A stretch of 64,000 bases of DNA from Ascidiaceihabitans sp034111945 (GTDB lineage: Bacteria > Pseudomonadota > Alphaproteobacteria > Rhodobacterales > Rhodobacteraceae): the NCBI GenBank assembly GCA_047626725.1, contig JBLHSG010000021.1, positions 6,968 through 70,967 of the forward strand, given 5' to 3'. Made by a program: the position numbers and the translations under genes. Numbering within the stretch: position 1 is the first letter of the stretch; every line of letters starts with the position of its first letter. The notes beneath the pieces are model-generated. The model had not been told where the DNA came from. It was given only the letters and a program-made list of their open reading frames with translations, and searched no databases. This document shows positions 15,739-24,486 of this stretch, piece by piece.

Positions 15739-16989
15739 ATGAAGATTATCAAAACAGCCGCTTTGGGGACTGCATTTGCAGTTCTGGCCGGCACAACAGT
15801 TTTGGCAGATGGCCATGCCTGCGCAATCACGGATGGTCGTGTTTCCATCGTCGGTAACGAATTTCCTGCGATCCAGTCTGTCGCTGCCGCTGCACTGGAA
15901 TGTGCCGCTGGTGCCACTGAGGCGAAATCGAACCTCACTGCGGATCACCAAAAAATCAACCTCGCGGGCATGTCCGGCAACCCTGCCGAATACACATCTG
16001 CGATTGTTGCGAATTCATCGATCGTCGCGTTGATCAACGAAGACGTTGTGCGCCCGCTGGATGATCTGGTCGCAAAATATGGCCAAGACATTCCAACACG
16101 CCAGCTGATCACAGTTGACGGCAAAGTCATGGCCGTGGCCTTTATGGCAAACGCACAGCACCTGATTTATCGCGCTGACGTTCTGGAACAAGTCGGCGTT
16201 GCCGTACCAACATCCTACGAAGACGTTCTGGCCGCTGCCGAAAAAATCCGCGCAGCTGGCATCATGGAAAACCCTGTTGGCGGTGCTTACAAAGCGGGTT
16301 GGAATCTGGCCCAAGAATTCACCAACATGTACATCGGGACTGGCGGCGAGTTTTTCAAAGCAGGCACAGCCGAAGTATCGATCAACAACGCCCAAGGTGT
16401 TGAAGCGCTGGAAATGATGAAGTCGCTGACGGCTTACATGAACCCAGATTACCTGACGCATGATTCCAACGCCACCAACGCGGAATGGGAAGCAGGCAAC
16501 GTTGCTTTGATGAACATGTGGGGGTCTCGTTCTGGCAGCCTGATGGACAACGAAGGCGCCGAAGAAGTTGTGTATTCAAACACCAAAGGTGCTGGCCCAT
16601 TGACGGTTGGCGACAGCGGCACACCAGCGACAACATTGTGGTGGGACGGCTGGACCGTGTCCAAGAACATCTCGGATGCAGATGCAGCCGCGACATTTCA
16701 GGCACTGGCACACGCAACATCGCCAACATTGCTAAACGACAAAACAATGTCCGAGGCCGTTTGGTTGATGGACGGCTACAAGCCAGAAGCCGTGAACGAA
16801 GGTGTTTTGGCATCCGTCGAAGCGGGTTCAACACCCTACCCGATGATCCCGTTCCAAGGTCTGTTGCACACAGCCATGGGCGACAACATCGCGGACTTTT
16901 TGCAAGGATCTGAGTCTGCCGAGCAAACGCTAGCAGACATCGAAGCGGCCTATTCCGCTGCTGCAAAAGAAAAAGGCTTCCTGAAGTAA
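15739..16989 (+). CDS. ABC transporter substrate-binding protein (CUT1 family)
   Basis: The 416-residue protein begins with a Sec signal peptide (MKIIKTAALGTAFAVLAGTT, cleaved after VLADG or nearby). It continues as a family 1 extracellular solute-binding protein, with GGEFFKAGTAEVSINNAQGVEALEMM and WEAGNVALMNMWGS as typical blocks. ATG 15739 is preferred because GGGAGG precedes it and the signal peptide starts there; an upstream in-frame extension would overlap the operator. Two internal cysteines (CAITD and ECAAG) in the mature N-terminus could form a disulfide. It captures the unknown substrate in the periplasm and hands it to the two permeases that follow. Confidence 0.88.
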   Translation: MKIIKTAALGTAFAVLAGTTVLADGHACAITDGRVSIVGNEFPAIQSVAAAALECAAGATEAKSNLTADHQKINLAGMSGNPAEYTSAIVANSSIVALINEDVVRPLDDLVAKYGQDIPTRQLITVDGKVMAVAFMANAQHLIYRADVLEQVGVAVPTSYEDVLAAAEKIRAAGIMENPVGGAYKAGWNLAQEFTNMYIGTGGEFFKAGTAEVSINNAQGVEALEMMKSLTAYMNPDYLTHDSNATNAEWEAGNVALMNMWGSRSGSLMDNEGAEEVVYSNTKGAGPLTVGDSGTPATTLWWDGWTVSKNISDADAAATFQALAHATSPTLLNDKTMSEAVWLMDGYKPEAVNEGVLASVEAGSTPYPMIPFQGLLHTAMGDNIADFLQGSESAEQTLADIEAAYSAAAKEKGFLK

Positions 16990-17002
16990 GGACGCCACTT
17001 TG

Positions 17003-17025
17003 AGGAGGGGTTTCGCGCCCCTCCT
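17003..17025 (+). terminator. Intercistronic hairpin after the binding-protein gene
   Basis: AGGAGGGG (17003-17010) pairs perfectly with CCCCTCCT (17018-17025) around a 7-base loop, followed by TATTT. Hairpins here commonly give partial termination or 3' protection so that binding protein is made in excess over the permeases. Confidence 0.65.
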
Positions 17026-17060
17026 TATTTCCACCATTTCCAGCATCAAGCGAGAACGTC

Positions 17061-18086
17061 ATGAAACACAGTGCCTTCTTTTGGTTTGTCCTGCCTTCCG
17101 CCTTTTTGATGCTGTTGTTCATCGCGATGCCGATTGTATCCGTTGTCACCCAATCCATGTACGCCAGCCACGAACAGGTGATCATCGAGGTCAAAAACTG
17201 TGGCCCGTTCGGGTGTAAAACCGTGTCATCAATTGACCAAGAGGCGACGGCCGCCCTGCGCGAGGCAGAACCTTTGGGCAAGTTTGTCGGCATGCAAATC
17301 TACACCGATCGCAACCATCTGGCGTTTAGCGAAGTGTCATCTGCCTGGGTCGATGCCGACGGTTTGCCGAACTTTGGCGCAGCGTTGATGAACCTGCCGT
17401 TTTACAAAGCGATGGCGTTCACCCTGACCTACACAGGCATCGTGACGCCGTTGACGATCATCCTTGGATTTATGATTGCGGTTGCGATCAATTCGGTCGC
17501 CAAGGCGTTTAAAGGGCCGACAATCTTTTTCTCACTCCTGCCGTTTATCGTCACGCCGCTGGTCGGTGCGCTGGTGATTTTCTGGATGGTGGATGCGCGC
17601 GGTATTCTGGGCACCGGCCTGCAATGGCTGGCGAACGATCCGACGCTTTCGGTCAAGGCATCGACCCCGTTGATGTGGATTATGCTGATGTTTTACGGCG
17701 TCTGGCATTCTGCCCCGTTTGCGTTTGTTGTATTTTACGCGGGTCTGCAAACCGTGAACCAAGACACCCTTGAGGCCGCGATGATCGACGGGGCCACCCG
17801 CTGGCAACGCGTGCGCTATGTCGTGATCCCGCACCTGTTTCCGCTGGTGACGTTTGTGGCGTTGATCCAACTGATGGACAATTTCAGGGTCTTCGAACCC
17901 ATCGTCAGTTTCTCGGCGCAGGCACACGCGTTCTCACTGTCTTATGCGATCTTTAACGACCTGAACGGGGAAACGCAGTTGCTGTCATCGGCCGCCGCGA
18001 CATCTGTTTTGACCATCATCGGGGTGGCGCTGCTGCTGTCTCCGGTTCTTGTGCGCACATGGCGCGATTTCGGCACCGGTCGGTAA
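17061..18086 (+). CDS. ABC transporter permease (MalF/UgpA type)
   Basis: The 341-residue inner-membrane permease has an N-terminal transmembrane helix (FFWFVLPSAFLMLLFIAMPIV). An extended periplasmic segment of roughly 85 residues follows, with two cysteines in KNCGPFGCKT, and then five more membrane helices. The EAA-type loop for ATPase contact is visible as EAAMIDGATRWQRVRYVVIPHL (the EAA...G motif). The periplasmic insert is larger than in most relatives. It pairs with the following permease, 12 bases downstream, and with the divergent ATPase. Confidence 0.9.
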   Translation: MKHSAFFWFVLPSAFLMLLFIAMPIVSVVTQSMYASHEQVIIEVKNCGPFGCKTVSSIDQEATAALREAEPLGKFVGMQIYTDRNHLAFSEVSSAWVDADGLPNFGAALMNLPFYKAMAFTLTYTGIVTPLTIILGFMIAVAINSVAKAFKGPTIFFSLLPFIVTPLVGALVIFWMVDARGILGTGLQWLANDPTLSVKASTPLMWIMLMFYGVWHSAPFAFVVFYAGLQTVNQDTLEAAMIDGATRWQRVRYVVIPHLFPLVTFVALIQLMDNFRVFEPIVSFSAQAHAFSLSYAIFNDLNGETQLLSSAAATSVLTIIGVALLLSPVLVRTWRDFGTGR

Positions 18087-18098
18087 GGGATTTAGATC

Positions 18099-18977
18099 AT
18101 GTCAGCTGCAAACAAACGCCCGCTTAGCATTCAATTCATCGCCACAGCATTCCTGATGTTCTGGTTGGTTTTGGCCGCCTTCCCGTTCCTGTGGACCCTC
18201 TGGGGCAGCTTTAAGGTCGAGGGCGATTTCTTTTCAAAGGCCGATTGGGCGCAGTCCATCAAAGGCACATTAACCCAAGTCGAAACTGGCGGCGCATTCA
18301 CCGGTGACGGATATTACGGCGCATGGGTGCAAGAAGAATTCTGGCGATCTGCCCTGAACACGGCCATCGTTTGCGTGTCTGTCGTGACCATCTCGCTGAC
18401 CTTTGGGACCTTGGGCGGTTATGCATTGTCGCGGTCAAACCACCGCTATGCGTTCTGGTTTTTGTTGTTCGCCCTGATCTTTCGCGCGATGCCGCCGATC
18501 ACGCTGGTTTCGGGATATTTACTGCCGTTCTTTGAGTGGAACCTCTGGGGGCATCTGGGCACGACGATCATCGTTTTGGTCGCGATCAACCAACCTTTTA
18601 CGTTGTGGATGCTGACATCGTTTTTCCGCAACATTCCCAAAGATCTGGACGAAAGCGCAATGGTCGATGGCTGCACCCGTTTCCAGGCGTTTCGCCACGT
18701 GATCATCCCGGTGATGTGGCCCGGCGTGATCACCACGGGGCTGTTTTCATTCCTGCTAGCGTACAATGATTTCGCCGTCACATCGATCCTGCTAAGCAAG
18801 GAAAACCAAACAATGGTACCAAAATTGGCGTCCTTCCTTGGCACCACCCAAACCAAGGGCAACGTGATGTTCGCGGTTGCGGCAGTTGTCTCTGTCACGG
18901 CCCCGTTGTTTGTGATGATCATGGTATTCCAACGTCAAATCGTATCAGGGCTGACAGCCGGCGCGGTCAAAGGTTAA
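18099..18977 (+). CDS. ABC transporter permease (MalG/UgpE type)
   Basis: The 292-residue inner-membrane permease has six predicted helices. The cytoplasmic EAA-like loop is DESAMVDGCTRFQAFRHVIIPVMWPG, and the C-terminus is QRQIVSGLTAGAVKG, which is characteristic of the MalG side of CUT1 importers. A periplasmic insert (residues about 45-80) carries GGAFTGDGYYGAW. It forms the heterodimeric channel with the preceding permease and is followed within ten bases by the SnoaL-like gene, so the operon continues. Confidence 0.92.
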   Translation: MSAANKRPLSIQFIATAFLMFWLVLAAFPFLWTLWGSFKVEGDFFSKADWAQSIKGTLTQVETGGAFTGDGYYGAWVQEEFWRSALNTAIVCVSVVTISLTFGTLGGYALSRSNHRYAFWFLLFALIFRAMPPITLVSGYLLPFFEWNLWGHLGTTIIVLVAINQPFTLWMLTSFFRNIPKDLDESAMVDGCTRFQAFRHVIIPVMWPGVITTGLFSFLLAYNDFAVTSILLSKENQTMVPKLASFLGTTQTKGNVMFAVAAVVSVTAPLFVMIMVFQRQIVSGLTAGAVKG

Positions 18978-18986
18978 AACCACTTT

Positions 18987-20003
18987 ATGAAAACTGAACT
19001 GCAAGACGCCAAGCGCATCGTTTTGGCGCATTATGATGCAATCGCACGGGCAACACCCGAAACGGTTGCGACAGCGTTGGCCGCCAATACCAGCACCAAT
19101 TGGCACTGGCGCGGCCTGCATCCGTTTCACGAACAAACCGGTGCCGCCGCCGTCGCGCAGACCTATTGGGCACCGTTTTTAACGTCAATGAAATCAGTGC
19201 AACGGCGTCAGGATGTGTTCTTTGCTGGTCGGAACACGGATGATGATGACGACGTTTGGGTGGCTTCAATGGGGCACATGTTGGCGCTGTTTGACGCGCC
19301 GTTTCTAGGCATCCGCCCGACGCAAAAAATCGTCATGTACCGCTATGCAGAATTTAACCGCGTGGTCGGCGACAAGATCGTGGAAACCGCCAGTTTTTGT
19401 GACCTGTTACATTTGATGTCGCAGGCAGGCGTCAATCCAATGCCACCGCAAACCGGAATACATTTGGTGCAACCCGGGCCTGCCACCCACGACGGTTTGT
19501 TGTTTGACGAACAAGACGCGCAAGTTGGCCGCGACACCATGCAGTTGATCAACCGGATGATTGGCGACATCGACGCGAATTCAAACGACAAAGACACACC
19601 GCGCGACGCGACGCCCCAAGAAGAACTGCAACGGTGCTGGCATGACGATATGCTGTGGTGGGGGCCCGAAGGGGTCGGCGCGACCTACACGATTGATCGC
19701 TACATTCAGCAACACCAACAGCCGTTTCGCCGCCAGCTGGGCAACCGTCAGTTCAATGGCCACATCGCACGTATTTCCGAAGGGACCTATGGCGGTTTCT
19801 TTGGCTGGCCAAATCTGACCCTGACCCCTTTGGGTGGGTACATGGGTATGCCCGGTAACGGCACCGTGCGCGCCGATATGCGGGTCGTCGATATCTATCG
19901 GCGCGACGGCGACAAGCTGGCGGAAAACTGGATTTTCATCGACGTTTTGCATTTCCTAAACCAACAGGGGCTCGATGTTTTGGCCCGCCTTGAACAGACG
20001 TAG
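18987..20003 (+). CDS. Tandem SnoaL-like (NTF2-fold) protein, 338 aa
   Basis: Two related domains can be read. The first, about residues 1-155, contains NTSTNWHWRGLHPFHEQTG and YRYAEFNRVVGDKIVETASFCDLLHLMSQAGV. The second, about 200-335, contains HDDMLWWGPEGVGATYTIDRYIQQHQQPF and VDIYRRDGDKLAENWIFIDVLHFLNQQGLDV. The repeated 'W.G..G......f' and 'R..gdKi.E...f.D.l...qqG' blocks show internal duplication. It starts nine bases after the permease stop, so it is in the import operon. It may form or open a ring or ester in the imported compound; that is inference from the family. Confidence 0.75.
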   Translation: MKTELQDAKRIVLAHYDAIARATPETVATALAANTSTNWHWRGLHPFHEQTGAAAVAQTYWAPFLTSMKSVQRRQDVFFAGRNTDDDDDVWVASMGHMLALFDAPFLGIRPTQKIVMYRYAEFNRVVGDKIVETASFCDLLHLMSQAGVNPMPPQTGIHLVQPGPATHDGLLFDEQDAQVGRDTMQLINRMIGDIDANSNDKDTPRDATPQEELQRCWHDDMLWWGPEGVGATYTIDRYIQQHQQPFRRQLGNRQFNGHIARISEGTYGGFFGWPNLTLTPLGGYMGMPGNGTVRADMRVVDIYRRDGDKLAENWIFIDVLHFLNQQGLDVLARLEQT

Positions 20004-20012
20004 CCAGCCATT

Positions 20013-20022
20013 TGTCTATACA
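20013..20022. promoter_or_regulatory. Possible GntR/HutC-type operator
   Basis: TGTCTATACA, flanked as TTTGTCTATACATT, resembles the TGT-ATA-ACA type half-site pairs bound by HutC-like GntR regulators. It lies 37 bases upstream of the GntR gene and could mediate autoregulation. Confidence 0.4.
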
Positions 20023-20058
20023 TTAAGGTGGGGTTGAACCCTGCCGACTGGACCGCGA

Positions 20059-20772
20059 ATGCCAAACCTTGTCCCGACACCTGAATTCGTCAGCTACCGC
20101 GATGTCAAAGCCACCGTGCTGCAACGCATTCAGGAAAAAATTTGGGCACCTGACACGATTTTACCAAGCGAGGTTGACCTCGCTCTCGAATTTTCATGCA
20201 CGCGCACAACGGTAAACCGCGCCATGCGCGAGCTGGCGGACGAAGGGTACATTGAACGCAAACGCAAGGTCGGCACCCGCGTTCTGAAATCGCCCACCCG
20301 TCACGCGCGCTTTGCAATTTCACTGGTGCGCGAAGAAATCGAAGCCCGCGGATCGACCTATCGTTACGCCCTGTCGACCTGTGCGCAAATCGTTGCTCCG
20401 GATTGGTTGCGCGCACGATTAAATCTATCCGACGGGCAACCTGTCGTGCACGTCACCTGCATGCATTACGCCGATAATGAACCGTTCCAATACGAGGATC
20501 GTTGGATCAATATCGCCAGTGTTCCGTGGGTGGTTGATGCGGATTTCAACACGCTTGGTCCAAACGAATGGCTGGTCTACGAGGTCCCGTTTACTGACAT
20601 CGAGATGTCGTTTAGTGCGGTGAATTTGGCCGCTGATATTGCTGATTTCTTGGGTTCTACACCGGGTGATGCGTCGTTTGTGGCACAGCGCACAACCTGG
20701 CTAAAAGGCGATGTCGTGACCTTTGTTAACCTGTACCACACCTCGGGGTACCGGATGAGCACGCGATACTAA
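20059..20772 (+). CDS. GntR-family regulator with UTRA domain (HutC-like)
   Basis: The 237-residue protein has an N-terminal GntR winged helix (about 10-78: LPSEVDLALEFSCTRTTVNRAMRELADEGYIERKRKVGTRV) and a C-terminal UTRA effector domain. The HutC-subgroup pattern HYADNEPFQYEDRWIN is followed by NEWLVYEVPFTDIEMSFSA. HutC repressors sense urocanate, so a related small carboxylate or imidazole-type effector is thinkable but not shown. It is the last gene of the rightward operon, 55 bases after the SnoaL-like gene, and gives the cluster a second regulator besides LacI. Confidence 0.88.
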   Translation: MPNLVPTPEFVSYRDVKATVLQRIQEKIWAPDTILPSEVDLALEFSCTRTTVNRAMRELADEGYIERKRKVGTRVLKSPTRHARFAISLVREEIEARGSTYRYALSTCAQIVAPDWLRARLNLSDGQPVVHVTCMHYADNEPFQYEDRWINIASVPWVVDADFNTLGPNEWLVYEVPFTDIEMSFSAVNLAADIADFLGSTPGDASFVAQRTTWLKGDVVTFVNLYHTSGYRMSTRY

Positions 20773-20874
20773 CAGCTAGTCGTTCAACAGCGCGTGGCCT
20801 CAATAGTTCAATGCTGCAACGTCCCCCCGTCTGTTCGCGTTGTGCAACATCCGCGCAGTCCCTAGAATGCAATC

Positions 20875-21492
20875 ATGACGCCTGTTTTGTATTCCTTTCG
20901 CCGCTGTCCGTATGCGATGCGCGCCCGCCTTGCGTTGGTGGTATCTGGCCAGCAAGTCGAGCTGAGAGAAGTTGTGTTGCGCGACAAACCGGACGCGTTT
21001 CTAGCGATCAGCCCGTCAGCCACCGTGCCGTGTTTGCAAGTGGGCGAAACCATCATCGACGAAAGCCTGGACGTGATGATCTGGGCGCTGGAACGCGCTG
21101 ATCCGCAGCACTGGTTAGACATGCCAAAGGCGGGTTGGGATTGGATAAAACGGGCAGACGGACCGTTCAAAGACGCATTGGACCGCACCAAATACGCAAG
21201 CCGCTATCCCGACACTGACGCCAGTGAACACCGCGCGATTGCAGCGCAATTCCTGACCGACCTAGACGCCCAAATCACCAGCTGGATGTTCGAACGCGCG
21301 ACCCTTGCCGACTACGCAATTCTACCTTTTGTCCGCCAATTCGCGTTCATCGACAAAGCATGGTTCGACGCGCAGCCCTGGCCAAACCTGCAGGGTTGGT
21401 TGCAGCGGTTTTTGGACTCTGACGACTTTGCGGTGATCATGCCAAAATATCAGCAATGGATCGATAAAGCAGAGCCTGTTTTCTTTCCTTAG
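20875..21492 (+). CDS. Glutathione S-transferase-family protein
   Basis: The 205-residue protein has a thioredoxin-fold N-terminal domain with a Cys-Pro-Tyr-Ala motif at 11-14 (RRCPYAMRARLAL), the cis-Pro TVPCL block and DESLDVMIWALE. A helical C-terminal domain follows (LADYAILPFVRQFAFID). The CPYA motif is that of glutaredoxin-2-like and omega-type GSTs, which act as thiol transferases rather than classical conjugating enzymes. The gene converges on uvrB and their stop codons overlap by four bases, leaving no room for a terminator between them. Confidence 0.88.
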   Translation: MTPVLYSFRRCPYAMRARLALVVSGQQVELREVVLRDKPDAFLAISPSATVPCLQVGETIIDESLDVMIWALERADPQHWLDMPKAGWDWIKRADGPFKDALDRTKYASRYPDTDASEHRAIAAQFLTDLDAQITSWMFERATLADYAILPFVRQFAFIDKAWFDAQPWPNLQGWLQRFLDSDDFAVIMPKYQQWIDKAEPVFFP

Positions 21493-23684
21493 CGCCTGCG
21501 TTTTTTGACACCGCCACGCATCCCGCCACGGCCCAACGATGATCGACCAGACGCTTTTTGCGCATCATCAACGGCCTTGTCGACCGCGTATTGACGGGCC
21601 ATCGGATCATCGGCAATCGCGAGATCAACGGCTTCCAAACGCTTGACCTCATCGCGCAAACGCGCCGCTTCTTCGAACTCGAGGTTCTCTGCGGCTTTGC
21701 GCATATCCGTGCGCATCCCGTCCAAAACTGTCGCCAGATTTTTGCCTGCCAATGGGCTGTCGATTTTTGCAGTGATGCGCGATTGATCGGTGTCGCCCTT
21801 GTACAAACCGGCCAAAACGTCATCGACGTTCTTTTTGACAGTCCACGGCGTGATGCCATGTTTCACATTATAAGCGTGCTGTTTTTCGCGGCGGCGATTG
21901 GTTTCACCCAAGGCACGTTCCATCGAACCGGTGATGCGATCGGCGTACATAATCACACGGCCTTCGGCGTTACGCGCGGCGCGACCGATGGTTTGCACAA
22001 GCGACGTTTCAGAACGCAAGAAGCCCTCCTTGTCCGCATCCAAAATCGCGACAAGACCACATTCCGGAATGTCCAAACCTTCGCGCAACAGGTTGATCCC
22101 GATCAGCACATCAAACGCGCCAAGCCGCAGATCACGCAGGATTTCGATGCGTTCCAGCGTGTCGATATCACTGTGCATATAGCGCACGCGAATGCCCTGT
22201 TCGTGCATGTATTCGGTCAAATCTTCGGCCATGCGTTTGGTGAGCGTCGTGCACAATGTGCGCATCCCAGCGGCGGTGACTTTGCGTACCTCATCCAGCA
22301 AATCATCGACCTGCGTGTCAACAGGCCGGATTTCTACGGGCGGATCCAGCAGGCCAGTCGGGCGAATAACCTGTTCGACAAACACGCCGCCAGCTTGGTC
22401 GATTTCCCACGCAGAAGGGGTCGCTGACACGAACACAGATTGGGGGCGCATTGCATCCCATTCTTCGAATTTTAGCGGCCGGTTATCCATGCACGACGGC
22501 AGGCGGAACCCGTGTTCAGACAACGTCATTTTGCGCCTAAAGTCACCTTTGTACATGCCACCAATTTGGGGCACGGACACGTGGGATTCATCGGCAAAAA
22601 CGATCGCATGATCGGGAATGAATTCGAACAAAGTGGGGGGGGGCTCGCCGGGCGCGCGCCCGGTTAGATAGCGCGAATAGTTTTCGATGCCGTTACAAAT
22701 GCCGGTCGCTTCCAACATCTCGATGTCGAAATTCGTGCGCTGTTCAAGGCGCTGCGCCTCTAGTAATTTGCCTTCGCCTACCAGTTGATCAAGCCGCGCG
22801 CGCAGTTCTTTTTTGATGCTGATAACGGCTTGGGACATCGCGGGTTTTGGCGTCACGTAGTGGCTGTTTGCGTAGACGCGAATGTGTTCCAGATTGTCCG
22901 TTTTTTCACCAGTCAGCGGGTCAAATTCTGTGATGCTTTCCAGTTCTTCGCCAAAGAACGACAACCGCCATGCGCGATCATCTAAGTGCGCCGGAAAGAT
23001 TTCAAGCGAATCACCGCGCACACGAAATGCGCCGCGAAAGAACGCCTGATCGTTGCGCTTGTACGCTTGGGCCACCAAATCGGTGATCACTTGGCGTTGG
23101 TCGTAGGATTCGCCGACCTTGAGATCTTGGGTCATTGCGCCGTAGGTTTCGACAGACCCAATGCCGTAAATGCACGACACCGACGCGACAATGATCACGT
23201 CATCACGTTCCAACAACGACCGCGTGGCGGAGTGGCGCATGCGGTCGATTTGTTCGTTAATTTGCGATTCTTTTTCGATGAAAGTATCAGATCGCGCAAC
23301 GTAAGCTTCGGGCTGATAATAGTCATAAAAGCTGACAAAATATTCAACAGCGTTGTCTGGAAAGAACCCTTTGAATTCGCCGTACAGCTGCGCCGCCAAT
23401 GTTTTGTTGGGGGCCAGAATGATCGCCGGACGTTGGGTTTCTTCGATAACTTTGGCGATGGTAAATGTTTTACCGGTCCCCGTCGCACCCAGCAGCACCT
23501 GATTTCGATCGCCATCCTGCACGCCCGCGACAAGTTCTTTGATCGCAGTGGGCTGATCGCCTGCCGGTGAAAATTCAGTTTCCAGAACAAACGGTCTGCC
23601 ACCCTCTAGCTTTGGGCGCGAACGCACGTCCAACTTGGGCTGGGCAAGAACAATGTCGGATGTTTCGGACTGGGCGTCGGGCAT
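21489..23684 (-). CDS. uvrB: UvrABC system protein B (excinuclease subunit B)
   Basis: The 731-residue protein is the damage-verification helicase of nucleotide excision repair. Visible landmarks are Walker A GATGTGKT (66-73), the beta-hairpin beginning YDYYQPEAY (120-128) that inserts between DNA strands, helicase motifs such as DESHVSVPQ and QTIGRAARN, and the C-terminal UVR domain that contacts UvrC. A Gly/Arg-rich tail (GRGGMRGGVKKRRR) follows. It acts in the cytosol with UvrA and UvrC. It is transcribed alone towards the GST gene, and the two 3' ends overlap. The family assignment is certain. Confidence 0.98.
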   Translation of the reverse strand: MPDAQSETSDIVLAQPKLDVRSRPKLEGGRPFVLETEFSPAGDQPTAIKELVAGVQDGDRNQVLLGATGTGKTFTIAKVIEETQRPAIILAPNKTLAAQLYGEFKGFFPDNAVEYFVSFYDYYQPEAYVARSDTFIEKESQINEQIDRMRHSATRSLLERDDVIIVASVSCIYGIGSVETYGAMTQDLKVGESYDQRQVITDLVAQAYKRNDQAFFRGAFRVRGDSLEIFPAHLDDRAWRLSFFGEELESITEFDPLTGEKTDNLEHIRVYANSHYVTPKPAMSQAVISIKKELRARLDQLVGEGKLLEAQRLEQRTNFDIEMLEATGICNGIENYSRYLTGRAPGEPPPTLFEFIPDHAIVFADESHVSVPQIGGMYKGDFRRKMTLSEHGFRLPSCMDNRPLKFEEWDAMRPQSVFVSATPSAWEIDQAGGVFVEQVIRPTGLLDPPVEIRPVDTQVDDLLDEVRKVTAAGMRTLCTTLTKRMAEDLTEYMHEQGIRVRYMHSDIDTLERIEILRDLRLGAFDVLIGINLLREGLDIPECGLVAILDADKEGFLRSETSLVQTIGRAARNAEGRVIMYADRITGSMERALGETNRRREKQHAYNVKHGITPWTVKKNVDDVLAGLYKGDTDQSRITAKIDSPLAGKNLATVLDGMRTDMRKAAENLEFEEAARLRDEVKRLEAVDLAIADDPMARQYAVDKAVDDAQKASGRSSLGRGGMRGGVKKRRR

Positions 23685-24048
23685 AAGTGACTCGCTTTCA
23701 TCACGACAATTGGCACGTTTTGGCGCAGGTTCAAGTGGCGCAAGGCAACTGACGGCCGCTGCTGCCAGAAACTGTCAGGAGAACAGGACCAACTTGGACC
23801 TTCGTTCTACACCGTTCTAGGCGCAATCACGATCAATTTCGAGCACTGTTGGCAACACCACCTATTTGATCGAAAGGATGCAGGTTTGCGCGCCAATCTT
23901 TACGCAGTTTTAGCGATTATGCCTGTCTATTGCGAGTGACCAGATGGCCGACCGCCCTACCCCATTGCCCGTTTATCATGCTGTGGTCTTGATCTTGGGG
24001 TGTGCCGCGTGGCATAGAAATACAAGTCCATTTACCGGAGCCGAGCTA
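23685..24048. other. uvrB upstream region / intergenic
   Basis: This gap holds the uvrB promoter and that of the complex I subunit gene. GTTC-N6-GTTC at 23804-23817 resembles the alphaproteobacterial SOS box but has six rather than seven spacer bases, so it is not called. No other gene is seen. Confidence 0.4.
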
Positions 24049-24360
24049 ATGCGCGCACGTATCTTTCAGCCTGCCAAAACTGCAATGTCGTCTGGCACAG
24101 CCAAGACCAAGGGATGGGTGCTGGAATTTGCCCCTGACACTGCCCGCGCGGTGGATCCTTTGATGGGATGGACGTCCTCCAGCGACACACAAAGCCAAGT
24201 GAGCATGGCGTTCGACACCAAAGAAGCGGCGCAAGACTATGCACGCGACAACGGGATCGACGCACAAGTTCAAGAGCCTAACAAGCGCAAGCCAAACATC
24301 CGCCCAGGCGGCTACGGCGAAAACTTTGCCACCGGGCGTCGCGGCGTTTGGACTCACTAA
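24049..24360 (+). CDS. ETC complex I subunit-like protein (NDUFS4 family)
   Basis: The 103-residue protein matches the bacterial relatives of the mitochondrial NDUFS4/18-kDa accessory subunit: MRARIFQPAKTAMSSGTAKTKGWVLEFAP, PLMGWTSSSDTQSQVSMAFDTKEAAQDYA, and the C-terminal NIRPGGYGENFATGRRGVWTH. In alphaproteobacteria this protein attaches to respiratory complex I on its cytoplasmic arm. ATG 24049 is chosen because the family begins with this MRARI and a GGAG Shine-Dalgarno precedes it; upstream in-frame codons look like leader DNA. It stands alone, away from the nuo operon, as is usual. Confidence 0.92.
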   Translation: MRARIFQPAKTAMSSGTAKTKGWVLEFAPDTARAVDPLMGWTSSSDTQSQVSMAFDTKEAAQDYARDNGIDAQVQEPNKRKPNIRPGGYGENFATGRRGVWTH

Positions 24361-24486
24361 AAGCTGCAAATCGGGGTAAAGGTTGCGCAAAAATCACGTG
24401 CGATCAAAACCTAGCGCGCCGCCTTCGGGCAACAGCTCGAATGACACTGCGTTAATTCGCACTCACGCAATGTGCCGCAGGAAATG

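Noticed and set aside
23804..23817. GTTC-N6-GTTC upstream of uvrB, resembling the alphaproteobacterial SOS (LexA) box
   Set aside because: The spacer is six bases rather than the expected seven and the site is 120 bases from the start codon, so it is not called.
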